From NCBI RefSeq assembly GCF_003293745.1, contig NZ_PTLZ01000003.1:62001-126000 (forward strand): a stretch of 64,000 bases of DNA. The letters are read 5' to 3'. The position numbers and the translations under genes were made by a program. The notes beneath the pieces were generated by a model, which saw only the letters and a list, made by a program, of their open reading frames with translations, was not told the DNA's origin and searched no databases. The DNA comes from Herminiimonas fonticola. GTDB taxonomy: Bacteria > Pseudomonadota > Gammaproteobacteria > Burkholderiales > Burkholderiaceae_D. Positions 29,251 through 38,195 of the stretch are shown here, piece by piece (the first letter of the stretch is position 1; every line of letters starts with the position of its first letter).

Positions 29251-31164
29251 ATGTTTGAATTTATCCGCACCCACCAACGTTTGATGCAGTTTTTGCTGCT
29301 GTTGATTATTTTTCCTTCGTTTGCCTTCTTCGGACTGGAAAGTTATACCAGTATGGGCGACGCTTCGAATACAGTGGCCAAGGTCGACGGTCAAACGATT
29401 ACGCAACCCGAATGGGATGCGGCGCAACGCGAACAGATGGCGCGTTTCCGTCAAATGTTCGGCGAACAATTCGACGCCAAAATGTTTGATACGCCAGAAG
29501 CCAAACAAGAAGTCTTGAACAACTTGATCGCACAACGTGTGTTGGCTGCTGAGGCCAAGCGCAACAAACTCTCGGTATCTGATCAATCCTTGCAGCAAAC
29601 CATTATCAATATGGGTGGTTTGACGACTGCAGACGGAAAATTCGACGTAGAGCGCTATAAAACCATCCTTGCAGCTCAAGGCATGACACCAACGACTTAC
29701 GAAGCACGCTTGCGCCAGGATATGATTTCGCAGCAAGTGAACGCAGCAATTCAAAGCACCGCATTCGCGCCAGACTCATTGGCTAAACGCCTGTCGGAAT
29801 TAGGCGAGCAAGAGCGTGAAGTACAGCAATTGGCATTCCGCGCATCGGATTATGTTGCGCAAGTCAAAGTGACTGATGACATGCTCAAAGCGTATTACGA
29901 CAAGAGCAATCAGTTTGATGTCCCTGAACAAGTCAAAGCGGAATATGTCGTATTGACGGCAGATGCGCTTGCGGCACAAATCAATGTAAGCGACGCCGAT
30001 ATCAAATCGTATTACGAACAAAACACAAAGCAATACGGCACCGAAGAACAACGCCGTGCCAGTCACATTCTGATTGGTGTCAGCAAGGATGCATCCGACG
30101 CGGATAAAGCAGCTGCCAAAGCCAAGGCTGAAAAGCTGCTGGCAAGCCTGCGCAAGAATCCGCAGGACTTTGCCAAGCTGGCAAAGGAAAATTCGATTGA
30201 TACCGGTTCAGCGGAACGCGGTGGTGATCTTGGATTTTTCGGCAAAGGCTCTATGGTCAAACCGTTTGAAGATGCTGCATACAAGTTGAAGCAAGATGAA
30301 TTGAGCGACCTGGTTCAATCGGATTATGGCTTCCACATCATCAAAGTGACGGCGATCAAACCTGCTGCTATCAAGCCGCTGGAACAAGTTAAAGGCGAAA
30401 TCGCCAGCGACATAAGAAAGCAATTGGTCGTCAAAAAATATACTGAAACTGCCGACGTGTTTAACAACACCGTGTATGAGCAGGCAGATAGTTTGAAAGC
30501 CGTTGCCGACAAACTGAAATTGAAAATTGAAACGACCGGTAATTTGTCGCGTCAGGTGAACCCTGCTGTTGCGCCAAGCACTCCTTACAATAATCAAAAA
30601 TTCCTGACAGCATTGTTCTCGGATGAATCACTGAAAAACAAACGCAATACAGAAGCAGTCGAAGTTGCGCCGAACACATTGATCTCAGGCCGTGTTGTTG
30701 AATACAAACCAGCAACCAAACGCCCGTTCGATGAAGTGAAGGCCTTAGTGCAAGAGCGCGTAGTGCAGACAGAAGCGCACGCGCTGGCTAAAAAAGCCGG
30801 CGAAGCAAAATTGGCTGCGTTAAAAGAGAAAGATGACGCGACCGGTTTTTCGGCAACACAAGTTGTTTCGCGCGCTAAAAGCCAGGGTCTGAATCCTGCG
30901 GTATTTTTGGCAGTGATGAAAGCCGACACCAGCAAGCTGCCATCGTATGTTGGTCTGGAAGCGCCACAAGGTTATGCTGTGTTACGCGTTGTGCGCGTCG
31001 TGCAGCCAACCAATGTCGACAGCGCCAAGCGTCAAGCAGAACGTCAGCAAATCACCGCAGCTCTCGCGCAGCAGGAAACCTATGCCTACATCGAAGCATT
31101 GAAGAAAAAGGCTAAAGTCGAAATCAAGAAACCGACCGCAGCCAAATCCGAGACTGCTGAATAA
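29251..31164 (+). CDS. ppiD: Periplasmic folding chaperone PpiD (peptidyl-prolyl isomerase)
   Basis: 637-residue membrane-anchored parvulin-type protein. A single membrane helix at residues 12-30 (LMQFLLLLIIFPSFAFFGL) anchors a large periplasmic part: SurA-N-like chaperone domain (about 35-200), parvulin domain (about 268-370, RRASHILIGV ... GGDLGFFGKGSMV ... GFHIIKVT) and a C-terminal domain. PpiD sits at the SecYEG exit in E. coli and assists newly exported outer-membrane proteins. Position after hupB and tRNAs is standard. Confidence 0.94.
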   Translation: MFEFIRTHQRLMQFLLLLIIFPSFAFFGLESYTSMGDASNTVAKVDGQTITQPEWDAAQREQMARFRQMFGEQFDAKMFDTPEAKQEVLNNLIAQRVLAAEAKRNKLSVSDQSLQQTIINMGGLTTADGKFDVERYKTILAAQGMTPTTYEARLRQDMISQQVNAAIQSTAFAPDSLAKRLSELGEQEREVQQLAFRASDYVAQVKVTDDMLKAYYDKSNQFDVPEQVKAEYVVLTADALAAQINVSDADIKSYYEQNTKQYGTEEQRRASHILIGVSKDASDADKAAAKAKAEKLLASLRKNPQDFAKLAKENSIDTGSAERGGDLGFFGKGSMVKPFEDAAYKLKQDELSDLVQSDYGFHIIKVTAIKPAAIKPLEQVKGEIASDIRKQLVVKKYTETADVFNNTVYEQADSLKAVADKLKLKIETTGNLSRQVNPAVAPSTPYNNQKFLTALFSDESLKNKRNTEAVEVAPNTLISGRVVEYKPATKRPFDEVKALVQERVVQTEAHALAKKAGEAKLAALKEKDDATGFSATQVVSRAKSQGLNPAVFLAVMKADTSKLPSYVGLEAPQGYAVLRVVRVVQPTNVDSAKRQAERQQITAALAQQETYAYIEALKKKAKVEIKKPTAAKSETAE

Positions 31165-31189
31165 AAAATCGGATGTTTTGAGAGACAAT

Positions 31190-31220
31190 AAAAAAGCCGC
31201 TTTAACTAGCGGCTTTTTTT
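31190..31220. terminator. Bidirectional terminator between ppiD and tesA
   Basis: AAAAAAGCCGCT / AGCGGCTTTTTTT stem with a TTAACT loop between convergent genes; A and T runs on both sides let it work in both directions. Confidence 0.92.
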
Positions 31221-31884
31221 ATTTGGAACTGGAAATCAAAGGTTGGAGTTGAGGCCAGATATTGTTCAGTATCTTCGGATGTGCTTCTGCGCTGGGATGT
31301 ATGCGATCAGCTTGAAACAGTTCAGGTTTTTCAGCTACGCCTTGCAGCATGAATGGTACGAGTGATGTCTTGTTTTCTTTCGCCAGTTTGGGGAAGAGGG
31401 CGGCAAACTGTTTGGTGTAATCGCCACCGTAGTTAGGCGGTATTTGCATGCCAACCAATAAAACTTTTGCCTTTACACCTTTTGAGCTGCTGATCATGCT
31501 GCGCAGATTTTCTTGCGTTGCAGCGAGCGACAAGCCGCGCAGTGCATCATTGGCTCCCAGTTCGATGACGACGATTGCCGGTTGATGTTTGGCGAGTAGC
31601 GCTGGCAGTCGCGCTTTGCCGCCGCTGGTGGTTTCGCCGCTGATGCTGGCATTGACGATGGGGGCCGTAATTTTTTCCGTTTCCAGTTTTTTCTGCAGCA
31701 GACTGACCCAGCCTTCACCGCGTACCAAACCATATTCCGCAGACAGGCTGTCGCCGAGCACGAGTATGGTTTTTGATGCAGAATAAGCGCTCGTTCCGAA
31801 TGACGTTAAAGCGACTAGCGCGACTGCTTGTAATATCGCTTTTATTTTTCCCACCTGATACGAGAACCTGAAATTAATCCGCAT
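31219..31884 (-). CDS. tesA: GDSL-type esterase/lysophospholipase (TesA-like)
   Basis: 221-residue SGNH hydrolase exported by a signal peptide (hydrophobic ILQAVALVALTSFGTSAYSA). Block I LGDSLSAEYG with the catalytic Ser, block III GAND and block V DRIHPSAEAH (Asp/His) are intact, so it is expected to be an active periplasmic thioesterase/lysophospholipase. The ATG at 31884 overlaps the ybbA ATG on the other strand; an in-frame GTG at 31854 would give a more typical signal peptide start. Pairing with ybbA is conserved. Confidence 0.9.
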   Translation of the reverse strand: MRINFRFSYQVGKIKAILQAVALVALTSFGTSAYSASKTILVLGDSLSAEYGLVRGEGWVSLLQKKLETEKITAPIVNASISGETTSGGKARLPALLAKHQPAIVVIELGANDALRGLSLAATQENLRSMISSSKGVKAKVLLVGMQIPPNYGGDYTKQFAALFPKLAKENKTSLVPFMLQGVAEKPELFQADRIHPSAEAHPKILNNIWPQLQPLISSSK

Positions 31885-32566
31885 GCCTGAATCCTCTACT
31901 GTTTATCCTGCAATTGAAGCAATCAATCTGACTAAACGCGTGGCCGATGCAACGGGTGAATTAACCATCCTGCAAGCAGTTGATTTTACCGTGCAAGCAG
32001 GAGATACGCTGGCCATCGTCGGCGCGTCCGGTTCAGGCAAGTCAACCTTGCTTGGTTTGCTGGCTGGATTGGATACGCCTTCTGACGGTACGGTGAAGCT
32101 GGATAACGTTGATATCTTTGCACTGGATGAAGATGGTCGTGCCGGCTTGCGCAAAGAGAATCTGGGTTTTGTCTTTCAGTCATTCCAGTTGTTGGGTCAT
32201 TTGAATGCCGTTGAAAACGTCATGTTGCCTTTGGAATTACGCAATGATGGCAAGGCTAGAGAAAAGGCTGAAGCGATGCTGGCACGGGTTGGCTTGTCCA
32301 GCCGCTTGAAGCACTATCCCAAGTATTTGTCGGGTGGCGAACAGCAGCGCGTAGCGCTCGCACGCGCCTTTGTCAGCGAACCGCCTTTGCTGTTTGCCGA
32401 TGAGCCTACCGGCAGCCTGGATGCGGCGACTGGTGCATCAGTGATTAATTTGATGTTCGAATTGAATCATGAGCGTAAGTCGACCCTGGTATTGGTAACG
32501 CACGATCCATCGATTGCCGCTTTGTGCAAGAGGACGATTACGATCGCTGCGGGTCGCCTGGTATAA
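31883..32566 (+). CDS. ybbA: ABC transporter ATP-binding protein, YbbA type
   Basis: 227-residue ATPase of the MacB/LolD-like group. Walker [10 protein letters not shown], signature LSGGEQQRV, Walker [10 protein letters not shown] with D-loop SLD and the H-loop VLVTHD are complete. It is divergent from tesA, as ybbA is in E. coli, where ybbP encodes the permease. No ybbP-like permease gene follows; nnr is convergent 22 bp away, so the ATPase stands alone here. Confidence 0.88.
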   Translation: MPESSTVYPAIEAINLTKRVADATGELTILQAVDFTVQAGDTLAIVGASGSGKSTLLGLLAGLDTPSDGTVKLDNVDIFALDEDGRAGLRKENLGFVFQSFQLLGHLNAVENVMLPLELRNDGKAREKAEAMLARVGLSSRLKHYPKYLSGGEQQRVALARAFVSEPPLLFADEPTGSLDAATGASVINLMFELNHERKSTLVLVTHDPSIAALCKRTITIAAGRLV

Positions 32567-32587
32567 GCTGCAGGATTGCCGCAGTGA

Positions 32588-34123
32588 TTATTTTTGCGCT
32601 GAGTTTTGCCTGGATACGAGTTGATTCAAGGCGCTACGTATTTCCGGAATCAGTTCGCTTGCAGTAAGCCCGATGGGGCCAATGCCGTTTGTCACCAGAT
32701 TATCTGCCGCCTTGCCGTGCAGCCAAACGGCGGCGAGAGCCGCTTCCCAGAGTGGCCAATTCTGCGCCAGCAAGGCACCACACAATCCCGATAGCACATC
32801 ACCGGCACCGGCAGTCGCCAGCGCCGGGTTACCAGTCGTATTAATCACGGTTGTTCCATCGGGTACCGCGATAACTGAACCTGAGCCTTTCAAAATCGTT
32901 GTTGCATTGAATTTCTTTGCAAGGGCGCGTGCCGCAGCCAAACGATCAGCCTGTATCTGTGATGTCGTTATTCCGAGCAGGCGTGCGGCTTCCAATGGAT
33001 GTGGCGTCAACAAGGTATGAGCTTTGCGTGTAGCGAGCTTTTGTTGCAAGCCGGCTTCCACTGCGATCAGATTCAATGCGTCCGCATCCAGCACTAAAGG
33101 TGTATGCGCTGCCAATGCCCTCGCTAGAAAGTCATGTGCTGCGCGCGATGTTCCCAAGCCTGGCCCGGCCACGATGGTTGCGTTGTTGAAGTCGACGTCG
33201 GTGGCGTCGCGACACATTAACTCGGGTTGCATGCTGTCATAGTTCAAGTGCTCTGCAATACATGCAAGGAATACGCGACCGGCACCAGATTTGGCAGCGG
33301 TACGAGCGGCCAGCACTGCCGCTCCGAGCATGCCTTGTGCGCCGCCGAGCACAAGCACATCGCCGTAACTTCCCTTATGTGAATTGTGCCGCCTGTACTG
33401 CAGAGCGCTGGCAAACAATTCCGTCTGATTCAAGTGTGTGGACGATGGGGGAAATAAATCAGCATCCAGACCCAAATCGCTGACATGTACTTCGCCGGCG
33501 TAGTCGCGGCCGTCGCAGGTATGCAAGCCCGCTTTGTTGGCTATGAAGGTGATCGTGTGTGTGGCGCGAATTGCATTGCTATCGCCTTTGCCAGTGATAT
33601 TGGCACCAATAATTGCACCAGTATTCGCATCCAGTCCGCTCGGTACATCGAGCGCCAGCACCGGGCAGTGAAGGGTATTGATCTGTTCGATCAGCGCGGA
33701 TATTTCACCCGTAATCGCACGCGTCAATCCAATGCCGAATAAGCCATCAACGACCAATGCCCAATTGTTTTGTGTTGAGATGTTTTCGTCGATGAAGTGA
33801 GCCGGGCTGTTTTGCGCGCGTAACAATGCCTGTTGTGCATCTGCCGGTAAGCGTGCTGGATCACAGGATAAATATATCTTTACGTTCCAACCTGATTGCG
33901 CCAGCTGACTTGCTGCCTCCAGCGCATCGCCACCATTATTGCCGGGGCCGACCAGAACCAGTATTGCGGCACTGTAATCATGATCTGCGAGTAAGTGCCG
34001 TGCATAGTTGGCCGCAGCAGTTCCGGCACGTTGCATCAATGTGTAGGAGGGAAGTATTGCGAACGCAGCCTGTTCGATTTGGCGAATTTCTGCGACGGTA
34101 TAAAGTGTGAGGCTGCTTGGCAT
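32588..34123 (-). CDS. nnr: Bifunctional NAD(P)HX epimerase/dehydratase
   Basis: 511-residue fusion that repairs hydrated NADH and NADPH. N-terminal YjeF/NnrE epimerase domain (about 1-215) with VGPGNNGGDALEAA, and C-terminal NnrD ADP/ATP-dependent dehydratase domain (about 225-500) with VVAGPGLGTS, LLTPHPLEAARLLG and TAGAGDVLSG. Both domains look intact. It is convergent with ybbA. The 121 bp between nnr and the dadA-like gene (34124-34244) show no feature. Confidence 0.94.
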   Translation of the reverse strand: MPSSLTLYTVAEIRQIEQAAFAILPSYTLMQRAGTAAANYARHLLADHDYSAAILVLVGPGNNGGDALEAASQLAQSGWNVKIYLSCDPARLPADAQQALLRAQNSPAHFIDENISTQNNWALVVDGLFGIGLTRAITGEISALIEQINTLHCPVLALDVPSGLDANTGAIIGANITGKGDSNAIRATHTITFIANKAGLHTCDGRDYAGEVHVSDLGLDADLFPPSSTHLNQTELFASALQYRRHNSHKGSYGDVLVLGGAQGMLGAAVLAARTAAKSGAGRVFLACIAEHLNYDSMQPELMCRDATDVDFNNATIVAGPGLGTSRAAHDFLARALAAHTPLVLDADALNLIAVEAGLQQKLATRKAHTLLTPHPLEAARLLGITTSQIQADRLAAARALAKKFNATTILKGSGSVIAVPDGTTVINTTGNPALATAGAGDVLSGLCGALLAQNWPLWEAALAAVWLHGKAADNLVTNGIGPIGLTASELIPEIRSALNQLVSRQNSAQK

Positions 34124-34244
34124 CGGATACGACCATCAGAAAAATAGGTGAAAGCAGGGCGCAATCACAATTAATCTGATTCTATTCCAATCGCTTACAC
34201 TGCTCTATCAGTTGGACCACAGCTTTAGTCTCAACAAGTCGCAA

Positions 34245-35489
34245 TCAGCTGAAGCGCATGGCAGTCAAACCATCCAGATCGATATCCGTCACCCGATCAG
34301 AAACGATATCTGCCAGCACTTTGCCGGAACCTGCCGCCATGGCCCAGCCGGTAGAGCCGTGACCGATATTGACGTATACATTTCTGACCGATGTTGCGCC
34401 CAGCAGCGGTGGACCATCCGGCATCATCAGGCTGGTACCCGACCAGAATGACGCGGTGTTGTAGTTGCTCGCATCCGGGAACCAGTCATAGCCAATTTTC
34501 ATTAAAGTATTCAATGCGGCCTGGCGTAGTTCCGGTGTACGTGAACCCAATTCTGCGGTGCCCGCAATGCGGATGCGATTGCCCATGCGCGTGATCGCCA
34601 CCTTGTAGGCTTCATCGACGACCGAGGAGATAGGTGCGGATTCAAAATTGCGAATGGTCGCTGTGGCCGAATAGCTTTTGACTGGATAAACCGGCAAATG
34701 CAGGCCCATAGGTGCCAGCAGTTTGGCGCTGTCGGCGCCGCTTGCGAGGACGATTTTATCTGCGGAAAAGCTGTAATCATCAATCCGGATATCCACGCCG
34801 CGCGCAATTTGACGTATCGATTTGACGTTGCAGCCAAAGTGAAACTCCACCCCCATCGCTTGCGCAAGCTGGCGAATCTGGCGGGTGAACAAAGGGCAGT
34901 TGCCCGATTCATCCGCTGGTAAATGCAGGCTGCCAGCCAAGGGTATGTTGGTATTGAGCGCCGGTTCTATGAGACGCAGAGCATCCGCATCGGGTAAGTC
35001 GTGTCGAATGCCATTCGCGGCCAAGAAGTCGAAGCCTGATTTCGCGAGTTTCAGGTCACGTTCTGAACGGAACAACTGAAGGTAGCCAGATGCCTGTTCA
35101 TAATCCAGTTGATGCCGATCGCGCAGTTGCTGCATGACGTCGCTGCTGTAAAAAGCAATTCGTTGCATGCGCTCGCGATTGATTTGATAACGCGCTATGT
35201 CCGATTCCTTCATCCAGCGTCGCATCCAGCGCCATAGGGAAGGATCGAGTACGCGATTGAAGAATAAAGGCGATTCTGCTTTCAGCAGATAAGAGAAGAA
35301 GGATTTTGGTACGCCTGGAGCTGACCAGGGTGCGATGCTGGAAGGTGCAAGTATGCCGGGGTCGCCAAAGCTGGCTTCTTCCGCCACATTATTGCGACGT
35401 TCGATGACCACGACTTCATGTCCTGCTTCAGCTAAAAAATAGGCAGTACAGACACCAATCACACCTGCACCAACAACTGCTACTTGCAT
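34245..35489 (-). CDS. dadA: D-amino-acid dehydrogenase small subunit (DadA-like)
   Basis: 414-residue FAD-dependent oxidoreductase of the DAO family. N-terminal FAD motif VVGAGVIGVCTAYFLAEAGHE, the DadA-type ANNVAEEASFGDPGILAP-like region after the Rossmann strand (RRNNVAEEASFGDPG), and C-terminal GHGSTGWAMAAGSGKVLAD. It would oxidise D-amino acids to 2-oxo acids at the inner membrane. The alr gene in this window lies 18 kb away, so there is no dad operon here. Substrate not certain. Confidence 0.87.
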   Translation of the reverse strand: MQVAVVGAGVIGVCTAYFLAEAGHEVVVIERRNNVAEEASFGDPGILAPSSIAPWSAPGVPKSFFSYLLKAESPLFFNRVLDPSLWRWMRRWMKESDIARYQINRERMQRIAFYSSDVMQQLRDRHQLDYEQASGYLQLFRSERDLKLAKSGFDFLAANGIRHDLPDADALRLIEPALNTNIPLAGSLHLPADESGNCPLFTRQIRQLAQAMGVEFHFGCNVKSIRQIARGVDIRIDDYSFSADKIVLASGADSAKLLAPMGLHLPVYPVKSYSATATIRNFESAPISSVVDEAYKVAITRMGNRIRIAGTAELGSRTPELRQAALNTLMKIGYDWFPDASNYNTASFWSGTSLMMPDGPPLLGATSVRNVYVNIGHGSTGWAMAAGSGKVLADIVSDRVTDIDLDGLTAMRFS

Positions 35490-35644
35490 TACTTCTACCC
35501 TTCTTGGAATTAGCGTGCCATGTTACCAAGCAGGTGTGTAAATGCGCTAGCACAACGAAGGTAAATCGCTAATAAGTTGCATGAAATGTGATAGCTGGTG
35601 GCCGCGTTATGCAGAAATTTGCGAATTAATGGCGATTCGCCAAT

Positions 35645-35674
35645 AAAAAACCGCGCCAGACGGCGCGGTTTTTT
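35645..35674 (-). terminator. Terminator after the small membrane protein gene
   Basis: 13-bp stem AAAAAACCGCGCC / GGCGCGGTTTTTT with an AGAC loop, 42 bp past the stop codon of the small gene on the minus strand; also symmetric enough to work in both directions. Confidence 0.87.
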
Positions 35675-35715
35675 AAATAAGCCGGCAAATAATTTTGCCG
35701 CTTTTTAAGCAATCA

Positions 35716-35865
35716 TCACAAGGGCTTGCGACCGCTAATGATACGCAACAGGACGATCACGATGGCGATCACCAGCAGAATATGGATGAAACCGCCGATG
35801 GTATAAGAACTGACCAAACCGACCAACCACAGGATGACGAGTACGACTGCGATGGTATAGAGCAT
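35716..35865 (-). CDS. Small two-helix membrane protein, lmo0937 family
   Basis: 49-residue protein, shorter than the usual gene-finding cut-off. Start MLYTIAVVLVILWLVGLVSS, then YTIGGFIHILLVIAIVIVLL and a basic C-terminus RIISGRKPL: two hydrophobic helices with a conserved Gly-Gly turn. This is the pattern of the lmo0937-type family (DUF5670) of small stress-associated membrane proteins. The ATG (35865) has a strong AAAGGAAA site and the gene has its own terminator, which supports a real monocistronic gene. Confidence 0.85.
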   Translation of the reverse strand: MLYTIAVVLVILWLVGLVSSYTIGGFIHILLVIAIVIVLLRIISGRKPL

Positions 35866-35981
35866 GGCAATTTCCTTTCGAGTTATGGTTCATTGTGGAA
35901 TGCTCGCTACAGCAACTTCAAGTTTTTCTTTTTATCGTCGGCAAATTTGTGTCGGAATCATTTGGGTACAACGATAAAAGT

Positions 35982-36016
35982 GCTGATTGCAATAATCCAG
36001 CAGATTGGCAATCAGC
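35982..36016. repeat. Inverted repeat in a 363-bp gene-free stretch
   Basis: GCTGATTGC (35982-35990) / GCAATCAGC (36008-36016) with a 17-nt spacer. The stretch 35866-36228 lies between divergent genes (small membrane protein and AI-2E permease) and holds no ORF I can support; it must contain promoters for both. Confidence 0.35.
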
Positions 36017-36228
36017 TTCGTCAGAAGTGTATCTCCGCGTTCAACATGTATCTGTACGTTGGCGCACACAGACGCATCAATAGGAATTGTCGTGTGAATT
36101 ACTATGATTTATAAAGACGCATATGGGACAATCGCTTCACGTTTATTCGCTTGTAATCGTTTGTTGCAGATGGCCATGGCAAGCGGCGGTTTCTGTAATA
36201 TGGCAATCAATTTTCCAGGCACACAATC

Positions 36229-37404
36229 ATGAGTAGCAAAAAAATAGAAGAGCAAGATGACGTGGCAGTGCCCGCTGAACTCAAGATAAATGGCAGTGCT
36301 TCCGGCGAGATGGCGCGCATTCATATTCCAGTCAATGCACGTGGCGTTGCGCTGACGATACTGGCCAGTGTGACATTTGTATTTGCACTGTCGGCAGCGC
36401 ATAAATTTTTCATTCCGCTGATATTCGGCATCTTCATCGCCTATACCTTGAATCCTTTGGTGGCCAGACTGGAGCGCGTCCGTATTCCGCGCGTCATCGG
36501 TACTTTGGTCGTGATCACGACTATATTAACCAGTGCCTTGTGGACTGCGAATAATCTGCGGGATGAATTTAATTCGATCTTGATCAGCTTGCCTGCAGCG
36601 ACACAAAAAATATCGCGTTCTATCAAACAGTTGCAACGTGATCAGACCAGCACGATTCAACAAATGCAGGTTGCGGCAAACGAGATTGAAAAGGCAACCA
36701 ATCAGGCAACTGGTGCACGGCCTGTTGTGAAAAGCAGCAGTGGTGATCAATCCGTATTTAATTTAAGCCAGTGGTTGTTATCGGGCTCGGTAGGGATAGT
36801 CGCTTTCGCGAGCCAGGCCTTGATAGTGGTTTTTCTGGTGTTTTTCTTTTTGCTGTCGGGTGACATGTTCAAGCGCAAGCTGGTGAAAATCAGCGGTCAT
36901 TCGCTTTCCTCGCGAAAAATCACAGTACATATTCTGGATGCGATCAATACTTCCATTCAGAATTACATGCTGATGATGTTGATCACCAACGTCATTTTTG
37001 GCTTGATGATGTGGATCGCCTTGCGCTGGATAGGTCTTGAGAATGCAGGTGCCTGGGCAGTTGCGGCCGGATTCTTGCACATCATTCCTTATTTCGGGCC
37101 CTTGCTGATTGTTGCAGCTACCGGCATATCGGCGTTCATGCAGTTTGGAACGTTCGCTTCCGTGTTGGCAGTCGCCGGCGCCACGCTAGGGATAGCAACC
37201 ATCATAGGAACATTCGTGACGACCTGGATGACAGGACGCATCGCACGGATGAATACGGTGGCGGTATTCGTTTCACTATTGTTCTGGACCTGGCTCTGGG
37301 GTGTATGGGGCATGCTGCTCGGCATTCCGATCATCGTGATCATCAAAGTGATTTCGGAGCATATCGACGGCTGGCAGGTAATCGCCGAATTGTTGGGCGA
37401 ATGA
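36229..37404 (+). CDS. AI-2E family transporter (PerM/TqsA-like permease)
   Basis: 391-residue permease with about seven to eight membrane segments. After a soluble 40-residue start come paired helices (ALTILASVTFVFALSAA, FFIPLIFGIFIAYTLNPLV), a periplasmic helical domain (about 100-185) and the conserved C-terminal half with GFLHIIPYFGPLL and GILLGIPIIVIIKV-like segment (MLLGIPIIVIIKVI). Family members export autoinducer-2 or act as Na/H exchangers; the substrate here cannot be assigned. Confidence 0.87.
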   Translation: MSSKKIEEQDDVAVPAELKINGSASGEMARIHIPVNARGVALTILASVTFVFALSAAHKFFIPLIFGIFIAYTLNPLVARLERVRIPRVIGTLVVITTILTSALWTANNLRDEFNSILISLPAATQKISRSIKQLQRDQTSTIQQMQVAANEIEKATNQATGARPVVKSSSGDQSVFNLSQWLLSGSVGIVAFASQALIVVFLVFFFLLSGDMFKRKLVKISGHSLSSRKITVHILDAINTSIQNYMLMMLITNVIFGLMMWIALRWIGLENAGAWAVAAGFLHIIPYFGPLLIVAATGISAFMQFGTFASVLAVAGATLGIATIIGTFVTTWMTGRIARMNTVAVFVSLLFWTWLWGVWGMLLGIPIIVIIKVISEHIDGWQVIAELLGE

Positions 37405-37550
37405 GCTGGATAGTCGGTTCGCCATGCTTGATGACTAACAGTATTCGCGCTTGTGCATAAGCGGGAGTATTATGTCTCTGGCAATAAAGCCGGCTTGTAT
37501 ATTGTCTCGCTACCTCTCTAACTAAACACTACCTATCAAGGATGAACACT

Positions 37551-37955
37551 ATGCAAAATACTGACGACCTCGGAAAGTTGCTGTTGCGGCTAGTGCTGGG
37601 GATAACCATACTGTTGCACGGCATCGCCAAGATCATGGCCGGTCCGGCTTTTATCATCAGCTCGGTGACGGCGGCCGGATTGCCGGCGCCACTGGCGTAT
37701 CTGGTGTATGTGGGCGAGGTGCTTGCGCCCATCCTGTTAATCATCGGCATTTGGTCGCGGCCGGCGGCTTTGGTCATTGCCGGCAATATGGCTTTTGCGA
37801 TTTTCCTCGTACACATGAAACAATTGACATCGCTGAATGATCAAGGTGGCTGGGCGCTGGAATTACAGGGCATGTTCTTGGTGACGGCACTGGCGCTGGT
37901 TTTCCTTGGGGCGGGGCGCTTCAGCTTAGGTGGCAATGGCGGCAAGTGGAATTGA
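37551..37955 (+). CDS. DoxX family membrane protein
   Basis: 134-residue DoxX-type protein with four membrane helices and the family start LGKLLLRLVLGITILLHGIAK. The C-terminal helix is preceded by the typical GGWALELQGMF. Family members include thiosulfate:quinone oxidoreductase parts and redox partners in oxidative stress. ATG at 37551 is chosen because AAGGA at 37538-37542 gives 8-nt spacing; the ATG at 37542 lies inside that site. Monocistronic with a terminator downstream. Confidence 0.86.
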   Translation: MQNTDDLGKLLLRLVLGITILLHGIAKIMAGPAFIISSVTAAGLPAPLAYLVYVGEVLAPILLIIGIWSRPAALVIAGNMAFAIFLVHMKQLTSLNDQGGWALELQGMFLVTALALVFLGAGRFSLGGNGGKWN

Positions 37956-38010
37956 CCGCACGCTAGCTGAGCCGTAGTCTGATAGCGAATTTATCGAAGG
38001 CATATCAAAT

Positions 38011-38038
38011 AAGGGACGCATGAAAATGCGTCCCTTTT
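38011..38038 (+). terminator. Intrinsic terminator after the DoxX gene
   Basis: AAGGGACGCAT / ATGCGTCCCTT stem with GAAA tetraloop and four T residues. Confidence 0.82.
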
Positions 38039-38195
38039 GCATTCCTGGCATAGCAATCCTTGCGGTTCAGGCAGTTTTTAGGTCGTTACCCGGCAGTAAA
38101 AAGGTGCTCCGTCGCGGTATAATCACGCTTTCTGATTTAACTCGCAGGACGGCAGCGGATTTACTCTGCTTTTCTGCATCAACTACCTTCTCGCC

